Origin: an uncultured Oscillospiraceae bacterium
GTDB lineage: Bacteria > Bacillota > Clostridia > Oscillospirales > Oscillospiraceae
Direction: 5' to 3'
Length of the DNA stretch: 64,000 bases
Assembly: GCA_934589675.1 (NCBI GenBank)
Contig: CAKTOF010000003.1
Span: forward strand, 1 to 64,000
The position numbers and the translations under genes were made by a program. Positions 30,043-40,907 of the stretch are shown here, piece by piece. Within the stretch, counting starts at the first letter, position 1, and the number at the start of each line of letters is the position of its first letter. The notes below the pieces were generated by a model that was not told where the DNA came from, did no database searches, and was given only the letters and a program-made list of their open reading frames with translations.

Positions 30043-31509
30043 ATGACTGTGAAGAATCTTGAAAAAAATGAGGGCGTCGTGACGTTTGTCATGGATGTCG
30101 ACAAGGCGCAGTTTGACGCCGCCATCGAGAAGGCTTACCGCAAGCTCAAGGGCAGCATCAATGTCCCGGGCTTCCGCAAGGGCAAGGCGCCCCGCAAGAT
30201 CATCGAGGGCATGTTCGGCGCGACCGTTTTCCACGAGGACGCCATCAACGAGATGTTCCCGGAGCTCTATGACGAGGCCATTGCCTCCGAGCAGCTCAAG
30301 GTCGTCGGCATGCCGTCCATCACGAATGTGAACTATACCGACGGCGGCCTGGAGCTGACCGTCTCCGCCGATCTGTACCCGACGGTCGAGCTCGGCGAGT
30401 ACAAGGGCCTCGAGGTCGAGAAGGAGGCTGTCTCCGTCTCCGACGAGGATGTGGACAAGGAGCTTGCCCGCATGCAGGAGCGCAACGCCCGCATCACGAC
30501 GGTCGAGCGCCCGGCCAAGGACGGCGACACGGTCGTCATCGACTTTGAGGGCTTCATCGACGGCGTCGCCTTCGACGGCGGCAAGGCCGACGGCTACAGC
30601 CTCAAGCTCGGCTCCGGCTCGTTCATCCCCGGCTTTGAGGACGGCTGCATCGGCCTGTCCGCCGGCGACGAGAAGGACGTCGAGGTCACGTTCCCGGCCG
30701 ACTACGGCGCCGCGGAGCTTGCCGGCAAGCCGGCCGTGTTCAAGGTCAAGGTCACCGAGGTCAAGGAGACCGTCCTGCCGGAGCTCGACGATGAGTTTGC
30801 CAAGGACGTCTCCGAGTTCGACACGCTCGCCGAGTACAAGGCCGACATCCGCGCCAAGGAGCTGAAAAAGCGCGAGGACGAAGCTGAGAACAACTTCAAG
30901 AGCGCCGCGCTGAGCCGTGCGATGGACAACATGAAGGTCGAGATCCCGAACTCCATGGTCGAGCAGGAGCTTGACAAGGTCGTCGAGCAGTACGGCTACC
31001 AGATCCAGATGAGCGGCATGAGCATGGAGCAGTACCTGCAGATGATGGGCACGGACGCGAACGGCTTCCGCTCCACGCTGCGCCCGGTCGCGCTCGATCA
31101 GGTCAAGAGCCGCCTGCTTCTTGAGAAGATCGCCGAGGTCGAGAACATCACCGTCTCCGACGAGGAGGTCGAGGCCGAGTTTGCGTCCATGGCCGAGCAG
31201 TACGTCATGGACGTTGACAAGGTCAAGGAGTATGTCGACGCCGAGGATCTCCGCCGCGACCTTGGCTACCGCAAGGCGCGCGACCTGATCGCCGAAACCG
31301 CCGTCGCCGTTGCGCCGAAGCCGGAAGAGGAGAAGGCCGAGGAGGCCCCGAAGAAGAAGTCGACCCGCAAGCCGGCTACCAAGAAGGCCGAGGCCGAGGA
31401 AGCGGCTGAGGGCGAAGAGGCTCCGAAGAAGAAGCCGGCCGCCAAGAAGACGACGAAGAAAAAGACCGAGGAAGCTGCCGACGAGGCCGAAAAGCCCGCA
31501 GAGGAATAA
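30043..31509 (+). CDS. tig: Trigger factor
   Basis: A 488-aa ribosome-associated chaperone. The N-terminal ribosome-binding domain carries the signature GFRKGKAPRKIIEGMFG. The FKBP-type isomerase domain is about residues 150-245 (GDTVVIDFEGFIDGV), followed by the C-terminal chaperone arms. It ends in an unusual Lys/Glu/Ala-rich tail of about 60 residues (KKKSTRKPATKK, KKTTKKKTEEAADE) that most trigger factors lack. CAGGAGGA precedes ATG 30043. It heads the tig-clpP-clpX-lon-ysxC cluster. Confidence 0.96.
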   Translation: MTVKNLEKNEGVVTFVMDVDKAQFDAAIEKAYRKLKGSINVPGFRKGKAPRKIIEGMFGATVFHEDAINEMFPELYDEAIASEQLKVVGMPSITNVNYTDGGLELTVSADLYPTVELGEYKGLEVEKEAVSVSDEDVDKELARMQERNARITTVERPAKDGDTVVIDFEGFIDGVAFDGGKADGYSLKLGSGSFIPGFEDGCIGLSAGDEKDVEVTFPADYGAAELAGKPAVFKVKVTEVKETVLPELDDEFAKDVSEFDTLAEYKADIRAKELKKREDEAENNFKSAALSRAMDNMKVEIPNSMVEQELDKVVEQYGYQIQMSGMSMEQYLQMMGTDANGFRSTLRPVALDQVKSRLLLEKIAEVENITVSDEEVEAEFASMAEQYVMDVDKVKEYVDAEDLRRDLGYRKARDLIAETAVAVAPKPEEEKAEEAPKKKSTRKPATKKAEAEEAAEGEEAPKKKPAAKKTTKKKTEEAADEAEKPAEE

Positions 31510-31563
31510 GTTTCCTGTCTCCCGGATAGAATCAGAGGGTATCTTTGAAAGGAGATCTTGTTT

Positions 31564-32145
31564 ATGAGCTTAGTTCCCTATGTTGTGGAGCAGACGAGCC
31601 GCGGTGAGCGGTCGTATGATATTTACTCCCGCCTGCTCAATGACCGCATCATCATGCTTTCCGAGGAGGTCAACGACACGACGGCCAGCCTGATCGTCGC
31701 GCAGCTGCTCTACCTCGAGGCGCAGGACCCGGATAAGGATATCCAGTTCTACATCAACAGCCCTGGCGGCTCCGTCACGGCCGGCATGGCCATCTATGAC
31801 ACGATGCAGTATATCAAGTGCGATGTGTCGACGATCTGCGTCGGCATGGCCGCGTCCATGGGCGCGTTTCTGCTCTCGTCCGGCGCAAAGGGCAAGCGCC
31901 TTGCGCTGCCGAACGCCGAGATCATGATCCATCAGCCGTCCGCCGGCACGCAGGGCCAGATCACGGATATGGCCATCCACCTGCGCCGTCTGGAGATCAT
32001 CAAAAAGCGCCTGAATGTCATCCTCGCCAACAACACCGGCAAGCCGGTCGAGCAGGTGACGGCTGACTGCGAGCGCGACAACTTCATGACCGCCGAGGAG
32101 GCCGCCGAATACGGCCTCATTGACAAGGTCATTTACCAGCGCTAA
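31564..32145 (+). CDS. clpP: ATP-dependent Clp protease proteolytic subunit
   Basis: A 193-aa serine protease with catalytic Ser in GMAASMGAFLLSSG, His in IMIHQPSAG and the Asp in the later TADCERDNFM region. AAAGGAG lies 9 bases before ATG 31564, preferred over the in-frame ATG 31558. It forms the 14-mer with ClpX from the next gene. Confidence 0.97.
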   Translation: MSLVPYVVEQTSRGERSYDIYSRLLNDRIIMLSEEVNDTTASLIVAQLLYLEAQDPDKDIQFYINSPGGSVTAGMAIYDTMQYIKCDVSTICVGMAASMGAFLLSSGAKGKRLALPNAEIMIHQPSAGTQGQITDMAIHLRRLEIIKKRLNVILANNTGKPVEQVTADCERDNFMTAEEAAEYGLIDKVIYQR

Positions 32146-32172
32146 TTTTCCAAAGGCAAAAGGAGGACAATT

Positions 32173-33429
<1,257 letters not shown>

Positions 33430-33437
33430 AAGAACGA

Positions 33438-33475
33438 AACGCCGCACGGAGGGTGTCCTTTGTGCGGCGTTTTTT
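33438..33475 (+). terminator. Terminator-like hairpin between clpX and lon
   Basis: AACGCCGCAC pairs with GTGCGGCGTT and is followed by TTTTT. Since lon starts only 23 bases on, it probably reduces rather than blocks transcription into lon. Confidence 0.8.
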
Positions 33476-33497
33476 CCATACAGGAGTGATTATACCC

Positions 33498-35924
33498 ATG
33501 AGTGAGACTCTCAAAAGCAGCTGCCTGCCGATCCTCGCGCTCCGCGGCATGACGGTGTTTCCCGGCGTTATGGCGCATTTTGACGTCGGCCGGGAGAAGT
33601 CCGTCCGCGCCATCGACGAGGCCATGAGCGGCGACCAGCTTATTTTCATGATCGCCCAGCAGGAGCTGCTTGACGACGACCCGAAGCCCGCGCGGCTGTG
33701 CCGCACCGGAACGGTCGCCTACATCAAGCAGATCCTCAGAATGCCGGGCGACGTCGTGCGCATTTTGGTCGAGGGCCGCTACCGCGCGACGATCGGCAGC
33801 ATTTTGCAGTCGACGCCGTACTTTTACGGCCGCGTCGAGCCTGCGCCGGATGTTCCGGTCGCCGAGCCGGAGCGTGCGGAGGCACTGCTGCGCACGGTCC
33901 GTCAGCTGTTCGATCAGTACAGCGAGCTCTCGCCCAAGCCGATGCCGGACGTGCTGCTGTCGCTGCTTGCCTCGCGCGAGCCGGGCTACATTGCCGACGC
34001 GGTCGCCAGCAGCGCGACCATCGACTTCCGCGATAAGCAGGCCGTGCTCGAGGAGCTGGATCCCGTCCGCCGGCTCGAGCTTGTTGTGCAGCTGCTCGAA
34101 CGCGAGATCGAGGTGCTGCGCTATGCATCCGAGATCGACGAGCAGGTGCGCGAGAACCTCTCGGAGAATCAGAAGGAATACTATCTGCGCGAGCAGCTGC
34201 GCGTCATCCGCGGCGAGCTCGGCGAGGACGACGACGAGGCAGAGATCGCGCAGTATGAGAAGAAGATCCGCGCGCTCGAGCTTCCGGAGCAGACGGAGGA
34301 GCGCCTGCTCAAGGAGACGGCGCGCCTTGCCAAGCAGCCGGCCGGATCCTCCGAGGCTGCCGTTATCCGCAATTATCTCGACGTGTGCCTTGAGCTTCCG
34401 TGGAATACCCGCACGAAGGAGCGCGCCGACGTGGCGCAGGCACGCCGCATTTTAGACCGCGACCATTTCGGCCTTGAGAAGGTCAAAGAGCGCATCCTCG
34501 AGTCCATCGCCGTCCGCCAGATATCGCCGGACTATCCGGGGCAGATCCTCTGCCTCGTCGGCCCGCCCGGCGTCGGCAAGACGTCCATCGCGCTCAGCGT
34601 AGCCAGCTGCTTAAACCGCAAGCTCGCGCGCATTTCGCTCGGCGGCGTCCACGACGAGGCCGACATCCGCGGCCACCGCAAGACGTACATCGGCGCCATG
34701 CCCGGCCGCATCATTGAAGGCGTCCGTCAGGCCGGCGCGAAAAACGCGCTGCTCGTGCTCGACGAGATCGACAAGATGGGCACGGACTACCGCGGCGACC
34801 CGTCGAGCGCGCTGCTCGAGGTGCTCGACTCCGAGCAGAACAGCGCGTTCCGCGACCACTTTATCGAGGTGCCGTTCGACCTGTCCGAGTGCATGTTCAT
34901 CACAACGGCCAACACGACCGACACCATTCCGTGCCCGCTGCTCGACCGCATGGAGATCATTGAGCTCGGCTCATATACCGACGAGGAAAAGCTCCAGATC
35001 GCCAAGCGCCACCTCCTGCCGCGCCAGATCGAGCGCCACGGCCTGACCAAGGCGCAGCTTCGCGTCGGCGATGCGGCGCTGCGCGAGATCATCACGGGCT
35101 ACACGCGCGAGTCCGGCGTCCGCAACTTAGAGCGCGAGCTGGCCGCCATCTGCCGCAAAGCCGCCATGCGCTTTGCCTCAGACAAGACGCTCACGCGTGT
35201 GAGCGTGCGCGCGGGCGAGCTGGAGGAGTACCTCGGCGTGCGCAAATTCGAGCAGCAGACGTGCGGCAGGAAAAACGAGGTCGGCCTCGTGACCGGTCTT
35301 GCATGGACGGCCGTCGGCGGAACGGTGCTGGAGGTCGAGGCAAACGTCATGGACGGCTCCGGCAAGCTGATCCTGACGGGCAACCTCGGAAAGGTCATGG
35401 AGGAGTCGGCCAGCGCCGCGATGAGCTACATCCGCACGCGCGCCGCGAAATACAACATTCCCGAGGACTTTTACAAGACAAAGGACATCCACATCCACTT
35501 CCCGGAGGGCGCCGTTCCGAAGGACGGCCCGTCGGCCGGCGTGACGGTCTGCACGGCCATGGTCTCCGCACTCTCGGGTGCGCCGGTGCGCGCGGACGTC
35601 GCCATGACGGGCGAGATCTCCATCCGCGGCCGCGTGCTGCCCATCGGCGGCCTGAAGGAAAAGACGATGGCCGCGCTGCGCCACGGCGTACATACCGTCA
35701 TCATCCCAAAGGAGAACGAGCCGGACCTTGCTGAGATCGACCAGACGGTGCGCGCCTCGCTGGAATTTTTGCCGGTGTCACACGCCGACGAAGTGCTTGC
35801 GGCCGCGCTGGACTTTTCCGCGTGCCGATCGCACCGCGCCGAGCAGCCGTCCGAGCCGATTCCCGAGCTCGCCGTCCCGCATCCGAAAAAAACCGTGCGC
35901 AAGTCCGGAACGCTGCGCCAGTAA
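33498..35924 (+). CDS. lon: ATP-dependent Lon protease
   Basis: An 808-aa AAA+ protease: N-terminal substrate domain (LPILALRGMTVFPGV), Walker A GPPGVGKTSIAL, Walker B LLVLDEIDKMG, and the proteolytic domain with catalytic Ser in PKDGPSAGVTVC and Lys in GLKEKTMAALRHG. ATG 33498 has CAGGAG upstream; the in-frame open region back to 33453 is inside the hairpin. Confidence 0.97.
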   Translation: MSETLKSSCLPILALRGMTVFPGVMAHFDVGREKSVRAIDEAMSGDQLIFMIAQQELLDDDPKPARLCRTGTVAYIKQILRMPGDVVRILVEGRYRATIGSILQSTPYFYGRVEPAPDVPVAEPERAEALLRTVRQLFDQYSELSPKPMPDVLLSLLASREPGYIADAVASSATIDFRDKQAVLEELDPVRRLELVVQLLEREIEVLRYASEIDEQVRENLSENQKEYYLREQLRVIRGELGEDDDEAEIAQYEKKIRALELPEQTEERLLKETARLAKQPAGSSEAAVIRNYLDVCLELPWNTRTKERADVAQARRILDRDHFGLEKVKERILESIAVRQISPDYPGQILCLVGPPGVGKTSIALSVASCLNRKLARISLGGVHDEADIRGHRKTYIGAMPGRIIEGVRQAGAKNALLVLDEIDKMGTDYRGDPSSALLEVLDSEQNSAFRDHFIEVPFDLSECMFITTANTTDTIPCPLLDRMEIIELGSYTDEEKLQIAKRHLLPRQIERHGLTKAQLRVGDAALREIITGYTRESGVRNLERELAAICRKAAMRFASDKTLTRVSVRAGELEEYLGVRKFEQQTCGRKNEVGLVTGLAWTAVGGTVLEVEANVMDGSGKLILTGNLGKVMEESASAAMSYIRTRAAKYNIPEDFYKTKDIHIHFPEGAVPKDGPSAGVTVCTAMVSALSGAPVRADVAMTGEISIRGRVLPIGGLKEKTMAALRHGVHTVIIPKENEPDLAEIDQTVRASLEFLPVSHADEVLAAALDFSACRSHRAEQPSEPIPELAVPHPKKTVRKSGTLRQ

Positions 35925-35933
35925 GGAGACGCC

Positions 35934-36527
35934 ATGGCCAATTTTCAGAATGTATCGTTCGTGACATCGTGCGCGTCGAATGACGCCATGGTGCGCGACG
36001 GGCGGCCGCAGATCGTATTTGCCGGCCGCTCAAACGTCGGCAAATCGTCGGTGATCAACTGCCTGCTGCGCCGCAAAAATTTCGCGCGCGTCGGCAGCCA
36101 GCCGGGCAAGACGGTGCACATCAACTATTTCAACGTCGACGATCAGCTCTATCTCGTCGACCTGCCCGGCTACGGCTACGCGCAGGTCTCACAGGCCGAG
36201 CGCGCCCGCTGGGGCCGCCTCATCGAGGATTATTTCGCCGCCGGGCTCATCACCTACGGCGTCATGATCGTCGACGCGCGCCACAAGCCGACGGCCAACG
36301 ACCTGACGATGGCCGAGTATTTCCTGAACACGGGCGCGCCGTTTATCGTTGTGGCCAACAAGCTCGACAAGCTCAAAAAAAGCGAGATCGAGCCGAACCT
36401 CGCGCTCATCCGCAGTACGCTCGGCCTGCCAAGCGGCGTTGCCGTGCTGCCGTTTTCGGCCGAGAAGGGGACAGGACGCGACAAGCTCCTGCGCGCCATC
36501 CTGACCGCGAGCGAGCCGCAGGCCTGA
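35934..36527 (+). CDS. ysxC: Ribosome biogenesis GTP-binding protein YsxC/EngB
   Basis: A 197-aa small GTPase with G1 GRSNVGKSSVINCLL, the QPGKTVHINYF switch I, G3 DLPGYGYAQVS and G4 ANKLDKLKKSE. It takes part in 50S assembly. AAGGAG precedes the ATG, 9 bases after lon. Confidence 0.96.
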   Translation: MANFQNVSFVTSCASNDAMVRDGRPQIVFAGRSNVGKSSVINCLLRRKNFARVGSQPGKTVHINYFNVDDQLYLVDLPGYGYAQVSQAERARWGRLIEDYFAAGLITYGVMIVDARHKPTANDLTMAEYFLNTGAPFIVVANKLDKLKKSEIEPNLALIRSTLGLPSGVAVLPFSAEKGTGRDKLLRAILTASEPQA

Positions 36528-36531
36528 CGCC

Positions 36532-36560
36532 TTGCGCCCCGTGCGGCAGTGTGCTATAAT
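36532..36560 (+). promoter_or_regulatory. Promoter of the M50-scpAB operon
   Basis: TTGCGC (36532-36537), a 17-base spacer and TATAAT (36555-36560), 26 bases before the next start codon. Confidence 0.75.
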
Positions 36561-36586
36561 TTTTCAGGCAGAAAGGAGCGGCGCAT

Positions 36587-37279
36587 ATGTTTTCGTTTAT
36601 GGGCTGGCTGCGGCAGCTTGATTTTTCGTCCATCTGGTCCACGGCGCTCATTGTCTGCGCGTCGCTTCTGTGCATCACGTTCCATGAGACGTGCCACGGC
36701 TTCGCCGCGTGGAAGCTCGGCGACCCGACGGCGAAAAACGCCGGCCGCCTGACGCTCAACCCCATCCGCCATGTCGACTGGGCCGGCCTTATCATGATGG
36801 CCATCTTCAAATTCGGCTGGGCCAAGCCTGTGCCGATCGACGTGCGCAATTTCCGCCACCCCAAGCGCGATACGGCCATCACAGCCGCGGCCGGGCCGCT
36901 CTCGAACGTGCTTTTGGCCTATGTCGCGCTGCTTATCCGCAGCGTGCTGCTGTATTTTTATGCAACACGGCGCGTCGGGGCGCTCAGCTATGTCATCACG
37001 TTTTTTGAGTACATCGCCATCATCAGCGCCGGCCTTGCCGTGTTCAACATCATCCCGATCCCGCCGCTTGACGGCGCGAAGGTCGTCTATGCGTTCCTGC
37101 CCGACCGCGCGTATGCCAAAGCGATGGTGTACGAGCGCTATGGCATGATCCTGCTGATGGTCGTGCTGTTCACAGGCGCGCTCGATGTGCCGCTCGACTT
37201 TCTGCGCGGCGGCCTGCTGGACGGGCTGAGCCGGGCGGCGTGGTTCCCGTTCCGCATCCTGACGAATCTGAAAGTGTAG
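36587..37279 (+). CDS. Site-2 protease family protein (M50, YwhC-like)
   Basis: A 230-aa membrane protein with zinc motif FHETCHGFAAWKLGD (HExxH) and the second motif NIIPIPPLDGAKV. The placement of the HExxH motif in the first quarter, and the conserved LNPIRHVDWAG and AGPLSNVLLAY segments, fit the YwhC/FtsH-associated M50 group rather than SpoIVFB. Substrate unknown. It lies directly before scpA, a common arrangement. Confidence 0.9.
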   Translation: MFSFMGWLRQLDFSSIWSTALIVCASLLCITFHETCHGFAAWKLGDPTAKNAGRLTLNPIRHVDWAGLIMMAIFKFGWAKPVPIDVRNFRHPKRDTAITAAAGPLSNVLLAYVALLIRSVLLYFYATRRVGALSYVITFFEYIAIISAGLAVFNIIPIPPLDGAKVVYAFLPDRAYAKAMVYERYGMILLMVVLFTGALDVPLDFLRGGLLDGLSRAAWFPFRILTNLKV

Positions 37280-37285
37280 GTGCCC

Positions 37286-38083
37286 ATGGAAGAACCGAAA
37301 TACCGCCTCGAGGGCGTCATCCGAAGCCAGGACGAGCTTGAGGACTTCGAGGGCCCGCTCGATGTGATCCTGCTGCTGCTCAGCAAGAACAAGATCGAGA
37401 TCCGCGACATTCAGATCTCGTCCATTTTGGAGCAGTATCTGGCCTACATCGACGAAATGAAGCGGCTCGATCTTGAGATCGCGAGCGAGTTTGTCGCCAT
37501 GGCGTCGCACCTCATGTACATCAAGAGCAAAATGCTCCTGTCCTACAGCGATCAGGAAGAGGCGCTCAGCGAGATGGAGATCCTCATCCGCTCTCTGGAA
37601 GAGCGCCGCCGTCAGGAGGCGTACAACCAGATCCGCGACGCGGCAAAGCAGCTTGAGCCGCGCTCGGCCATCGGCCTTAACCTGTTTACGAAGCCGCAGG
37701 AGCCGGCGCCGCGTCAGATGTGCTACCGCTACGAGCACGACCCGGCCGACCTCACGGCGGCGTTTGCGCGCATGAGCGCGCGCAGCGAGCGGCAGCTCCC
37801 GCCGCCGGTTGCCGCGTTTGCCGGCATCGTCGGGCGCGAGCCGTACCCCGTGACCAAGAAAGCGGCGCAGATCCTCTCGCGCCTATTGAAGGCCGGCGTG
37901 ACGAAATTCCGCAGCCTGTTCTCCGGCAGCCGAACGCGCAGCGAGATCGTTGCAACGTTTATGGCGGTGCTGGAGCTGTGCCGGCTGAGCTCCGTCCGCG
38001 TTGACGCAAATGAGCGCGGCGAGATGGCCGTGACATACCTAAAAATGCCGGAGGAATCCGCGCTGCCGCAGCAGGAGGAATGA
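37286..38083 (+). CDS. scpA: Segregation and condensation protein A
   Basis: A 265-aa kleisin subunit of the SMC-ScpAB condensin. Its N-terminal part has FEGPLDVILLLLSKNKIEIRD, LEIASEFVAMASHLMYIKSK and LLSY, and its C-terminus is a winged helix (FMAVLELCRLSSVRV). ATG 37286 was chosen; GTG 37280 in the same frame is an alternative directly after the preceding stop. Confidence 0.94.
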   Translation: MEEPKYRLEGVIRSQDELEDFEGPLDVILLLLSKNKIEIRDIQISSILEQYLAYIDEMKRLDLEIASEFVAMASHLMYIKSKMLLSYSDQEEALSEMEILIRSLEERRRQEAYNQIRDAAKQLEPRSAIGLNLFTKPQEPAPRQMCYRYEHDPADLTAAFARMSARSERQLPPPVAAFAGIVGREPYPVTKKAAQILSRLLKAGVTKFRSLFSGSRTRSEIVATFMAVLELCRLSSVRVDANERGEMAVTYLKMPEESALPQQEE

Positions 38084-38086
38084 GCG

Positions 38087-38695
38087 ATGGAGTATACGGA
38101 GCTTGACCGGGCCGTGGAAGCCATCCTGTTCGCAGCCGGCGAGCCGATCGCGTGCGCGCGCATGGCCGCAGCGCTCGACGAGACGGCTGAGGCGGTGAAC
38201 AGCTCGGCGCAGCGGCTGATGGACGCATACGCCTTTGACCGCCGCGGCGTGCGCATCGTGCACCTTGACGATGCGTGGCAGATGTGCTCGTCCGGCGAAT
38301 TTGCCGACGCCGTCGCCCGCGCGCTTGAGACGCGAAAGCCGCCGCGGCTTTCGCAGTCGCTGCTCGAAACGCTGACCGTCGTGGCCTATTATCAGCCCGT
38401 CACAAAAACATATGTGGAGCAGATCCGCGGCGTGGACAGCTCGTATTCCATGACGGCGCTCCAAAACCGCCAGCTCATCGAAGAGTGCGGGCGCCTCAAC
38501 GTGCCCGGCCGGCCGATCCTGTACAGAACGACGCCGGACTTTCTTCGCACGTTCGGCCTGCAGTCGCTCGACGAGCTGCCCGAGATCGAGCGCATGACGC
38601 TTGAGGTCCGTCCGGAGGAGGCCGAGGCCATGATCGTGAAAGACGGCGAGGAGGCCCCGGCAGAGGCAAAGACCCCGGCGGAGACGGAAGCATGA
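38087..38695 (+). CDS. scpB: Segregation and condensation protein B
   Basis: A 202-aa protein of two winged-helix domains, with AVEAILFAAGEPI at the start and LSQSLLETLTVVAYYQPVT and GRPILYRTTPDFLRTFGL further on. Its dimer binds ScpA in the condensin. Four bases separate it from scpA, and the AGGAGGA before its ATG lies at the end of scpA. Confidence 0.95.
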   Translation: MEYTELDRAVEAILFAAGEPIACARMAAALDETAEAVNSSAQRLMDAYAFDRRGVRIVHLDDAWQMCSSGEFADAVARALETRKPPRLSQSLLETLTVVAYYQPVTKTYVEQIRGVDSSYSMTALQNRQLIEECGRLNVPGRPILYRTTPDFLRTFGLQSLDELPEIERMTLEVRPEEAEAMIVKDGEEAPAEAKTPAETEA

Positions 38696-39324
38696 CCGCG
38701 CTCGCCATCGTCTTCGCCGTTTTGGTGCTGATTGCGCTTTTGCCGGTCGGCGGTGCGGTCGAGTACGGCGAGGACGGGCTTTCGGCGCATCTTGTCATCG
38801 GCCCGGCGCGCATTTTGCTCTATCCGCGGGCGAAAAAGCCGAAAAAGGAAAAGCGCGGGAAGCCGCCAAAGAAGAAAAGGCCGAAAAAGGGCAAGAAACA
38901 GCCGGAGGAAGCGGACGTCAAGGTCAAAAAGGGCGGCAAGTTTCCGATGCTCTGGGAGTTTTTGCAGCTCGGGCTTGGCTTTTTGGGCGAGATGCGGCGC
39001 AAGCTGCTCGTGCGGGAGCTGACGGTCTATTTCACCTACGGCGGCGCAGAGCCGGCCGAGACGGCCGTCCGCTACGGCAAGACTTGCGCGGCTGCGCACG
39101 CGGTCATGCCGCTTTTTGACCAGCTCTTCCGCGTCCGGAAGCAGGATGTCCGGATCATCTATGACGCTGCGGCGACGGAGATCACGGTCTACGCCCGCGC
39201 GGCCATCACGATCCGCATCGGCCAGACAGCTGCGCTCGCAGTGCGCTACGGCGTGCGCGCGCTGAAAATTTTGCTTGCACAGCGGAAAAATAAAAATCAA
39301 GACGATAAGGCGGTGTCACAATGA
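38692..39324 (+). CDS. DUF2953 family membrane protein
   Basis: A 210-aa protein with one N-terminal membrane helix (LAIVFAVLVLIALLPVG), a very lysine-rich linker (about 44-85, KKPKKEKRGKPPKKKRPKKG) and a C-terminal part (TVYFTYGGAEPAETAVRYGK) typical of DUF2953. In endospore formers this gene is regularly placed beside gerW/ytfJ, as here. Function unknown. It overlaps both neighbours by 4 bases. Confidence 0.82.
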   Translation: MTALAIVFAVLVLIALLPVGGAVEYGEDGLSAHLVIGPARILLYPRAKKPKKEKRGKPPKKKRPKKGKKQPEEADVKVKKGGKFPMLWEFLQLGLGFLGEMRRKLLVRELTVYFTYGGAEPAETAVRYGKTCAAAHAVMPLFDQLFRVRKQDVRIIYDAAATEITVYARAAITIRIGQTAALAVRYGVRALKILLAQRKNKNQDDKAVSQ

Positions 39325-39758
39325 GCAGCACTCTTTCTGATTTCATGGGAACCAATATGGAAAAGGTCAAGGCCATGGTCGATGCGAACATGGTCATCGG
39401 CGACCCAATCACAACGCCGGACGGCGTGACGATCCTGCCGATCTGCCGCATCAACATCGGCATCGGCGGCGGCGGGACGGAGATCCCCGGGAAGAACCTG
39501 CCTGCGGGCGGCTACCCGTTCGGCGGCGGCTCCGGCGCGGGCGTCACAGTGACGCCGCTGGCGTTTCTCATCACGAAAAACGGCTCGGTGCGCATGCTCC
39601 CGGTCGCGGAGCCGGCAAGCTCTGCGCTCGACCGCATCATCGAGAACATCCCAGATCTCATCGACCGCATCATGGGCTATGTGAACGAGGCAAAGGCGAA
39701 AAAGGCCGCCGCGCCCGAGGCGGACGTGACGATCGTCGCTGACGTTTCCGAAAATTAA
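39321..39758 (+). CDS. gerW: GerW family sporulation protein (YtfJ)
   Basis: A 145-aa protein with the YtfJ pattern: VIGDPITTPDGVTILPICRI, a glycine-rich middle (GIGGGGTEIP, GGGSGAGVTVTPLAFLI) and a polar C-terminus. In Bacillus it is a spore protein needed for normal germination. Confidence 0.93.
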   Translation: MSSTLSDFMGTNMEKVKAMVDANMVIGDPITTPDGVTILPICRINIGIGGGGTEIPGKNLPAGGYPFGGGSGAGVTVTPLAFLITKNGSVRMLPVAEPASSALDRIIENIPDLIDRIMGYVNEAKAKKAAAPEADVTIVADVSEN

Positions 39759-39806
39759 CGCGTATCGCCCCACCCGCTGCAGCGCATACTGTGACGGGTG
39801 AGAAGC

Positions 39807-40898
39807 ATGAGATCAATCGCAGCTCGCATGGCGGCGGCAGTCGTTGCCGCCGCCGTTTTCCTGTCCGCTCCGGCGCTGGCCGCGCCGGATGTATCCGCGC
39901 AGTGCGCGCTGGTGCTCGACGGCTGCACAGGCCGCGTGCTCTATGAAAAATCGGCCGATACCCGCTCGCTCATTGCCAGCACGACAAAGATCATGACGGC
40001 GCTCGTCGTGCTCGAGTCATGCGACATAGACGCGCGCGTGCGCGTCCCGGAGAGCGCGTGCGGCATCGAGGGCTCGTCGGTCTATCTGAGGCCCGGCGAG
40101 GTGCTCTCGGTGCGCGAGCTTCTGCTCGGACTGATGCTGCATTCCGGCAACGACGCGGCCATGGCGCTTGCGCTCTACTGCGGCGGAACAAGCGAAGCAT
40201 TTGTGCGCCGGATGAATGAAAAGGCGGAGAAGCTCGGCCTGCGCAGCACGCATTTTGCCAATCCGCACGGCCTCGACGACGAGCAGAACTACTCCACGGC
40301 GCGCGATTTGGCCAGCCTTGCAGCCTATGCGCTCGAGCGGGAGGACTTCCGCGAGATCGTGTCCACAAAGACTGCGATTGCGGCCGGACGGAGCCTGACC
40401 AACCATAACAAGCTGCTCTGGCGCGTCGACGGCGCGGTCGGCGTCAAGACGGGCTATACGCGCGCCGCCGGCCGCATCCTCGTCGGCGCGGCCGAGCGCG
40501 GCGGACGGCGGCTTGTGTGCGTGACGATCAACGCCCCGCACGACTGGGCCGATCAGGCGGCGCTGTTTGACTACGGCTTTTCGGCGTTTACGCAGCAGAC
40601 GCTCGTCTCGGCCGGGGATACGGTCGCGTCCGTTCCTGTAATCTCAGGCGACCGCGGTCAGGTGCGCGCAGCGGCGGGGGAGCCGCTCGGCTATCCGCTC
40701 GCTGAAGGCGAGCAGGTAGAGACTGTGCTGCGCCTTCCGCGCTTTGTCTTTGCGCCCGTTATGCGCGGTGAGGCGGCGGGGACGGCGGAATACTATCTCG
40801 CAGGGCGCCGGATCGGCGCCGTGCCGCTATACTGGAGCGAGTCGGCCTTCAACGCGCCGGCGAAGCCGGGGCTGCTCCGGCGCATATTTGGATATTAG
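39807..40898 (+). CDS. D-alanyl-D-alanine carboxypeptidase (DacF/PBP5 family)
   Basis: A 363-aa secreted penicillin-binding protein. It has a signal peptide (about 1-27) and the active-site trio STTK (IASTTKIMTALV), SGN (LHSGNDAAMALALY) and KTG (VGVKTGYTRAAG), followed by a C-terminal beta domain. It trims the terminal D-Ala of peptidoglycan. The position beside gerW would suit a sporulation DacF/DacB role, but this is inference. ATG 39807 is chosen; GTG 39798 is the alternative. Confidence 0.92.
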   Translation: MRSIAARMAAAVVAAAVFLSAPALAAPDVSAQCALVLDGCTGRVLYEKSADTRSLIASTTKIMTALVVLESCDIDARVRVPESACGIEGSSVYLRPGEVLSVRELLLGLMLHSGNDAAMALALYCGGTSEAFVRRMNEKAEKLGLRSTHFANPHGLDDEQNYSTARDLASLAAYALEREDFREIVSTKTAIAAGRSLTNHNKLLWRVDGAVGVKTGYTRAAGRILVGAAERGGRRLVCVTINAPHDWADQAALFDYGFSAFTQQTLVSAGDTVASVPVISGDRGQVRAAAGEPLGYPLAEGEQVETVLRLPRFVFAPVMRGEAAGTAEYYLAGRRIGAVPLYWSESAFNAPAKPGLLRRIFGY

Positions 40899-40907
40899 GA
40901 GAAAACG

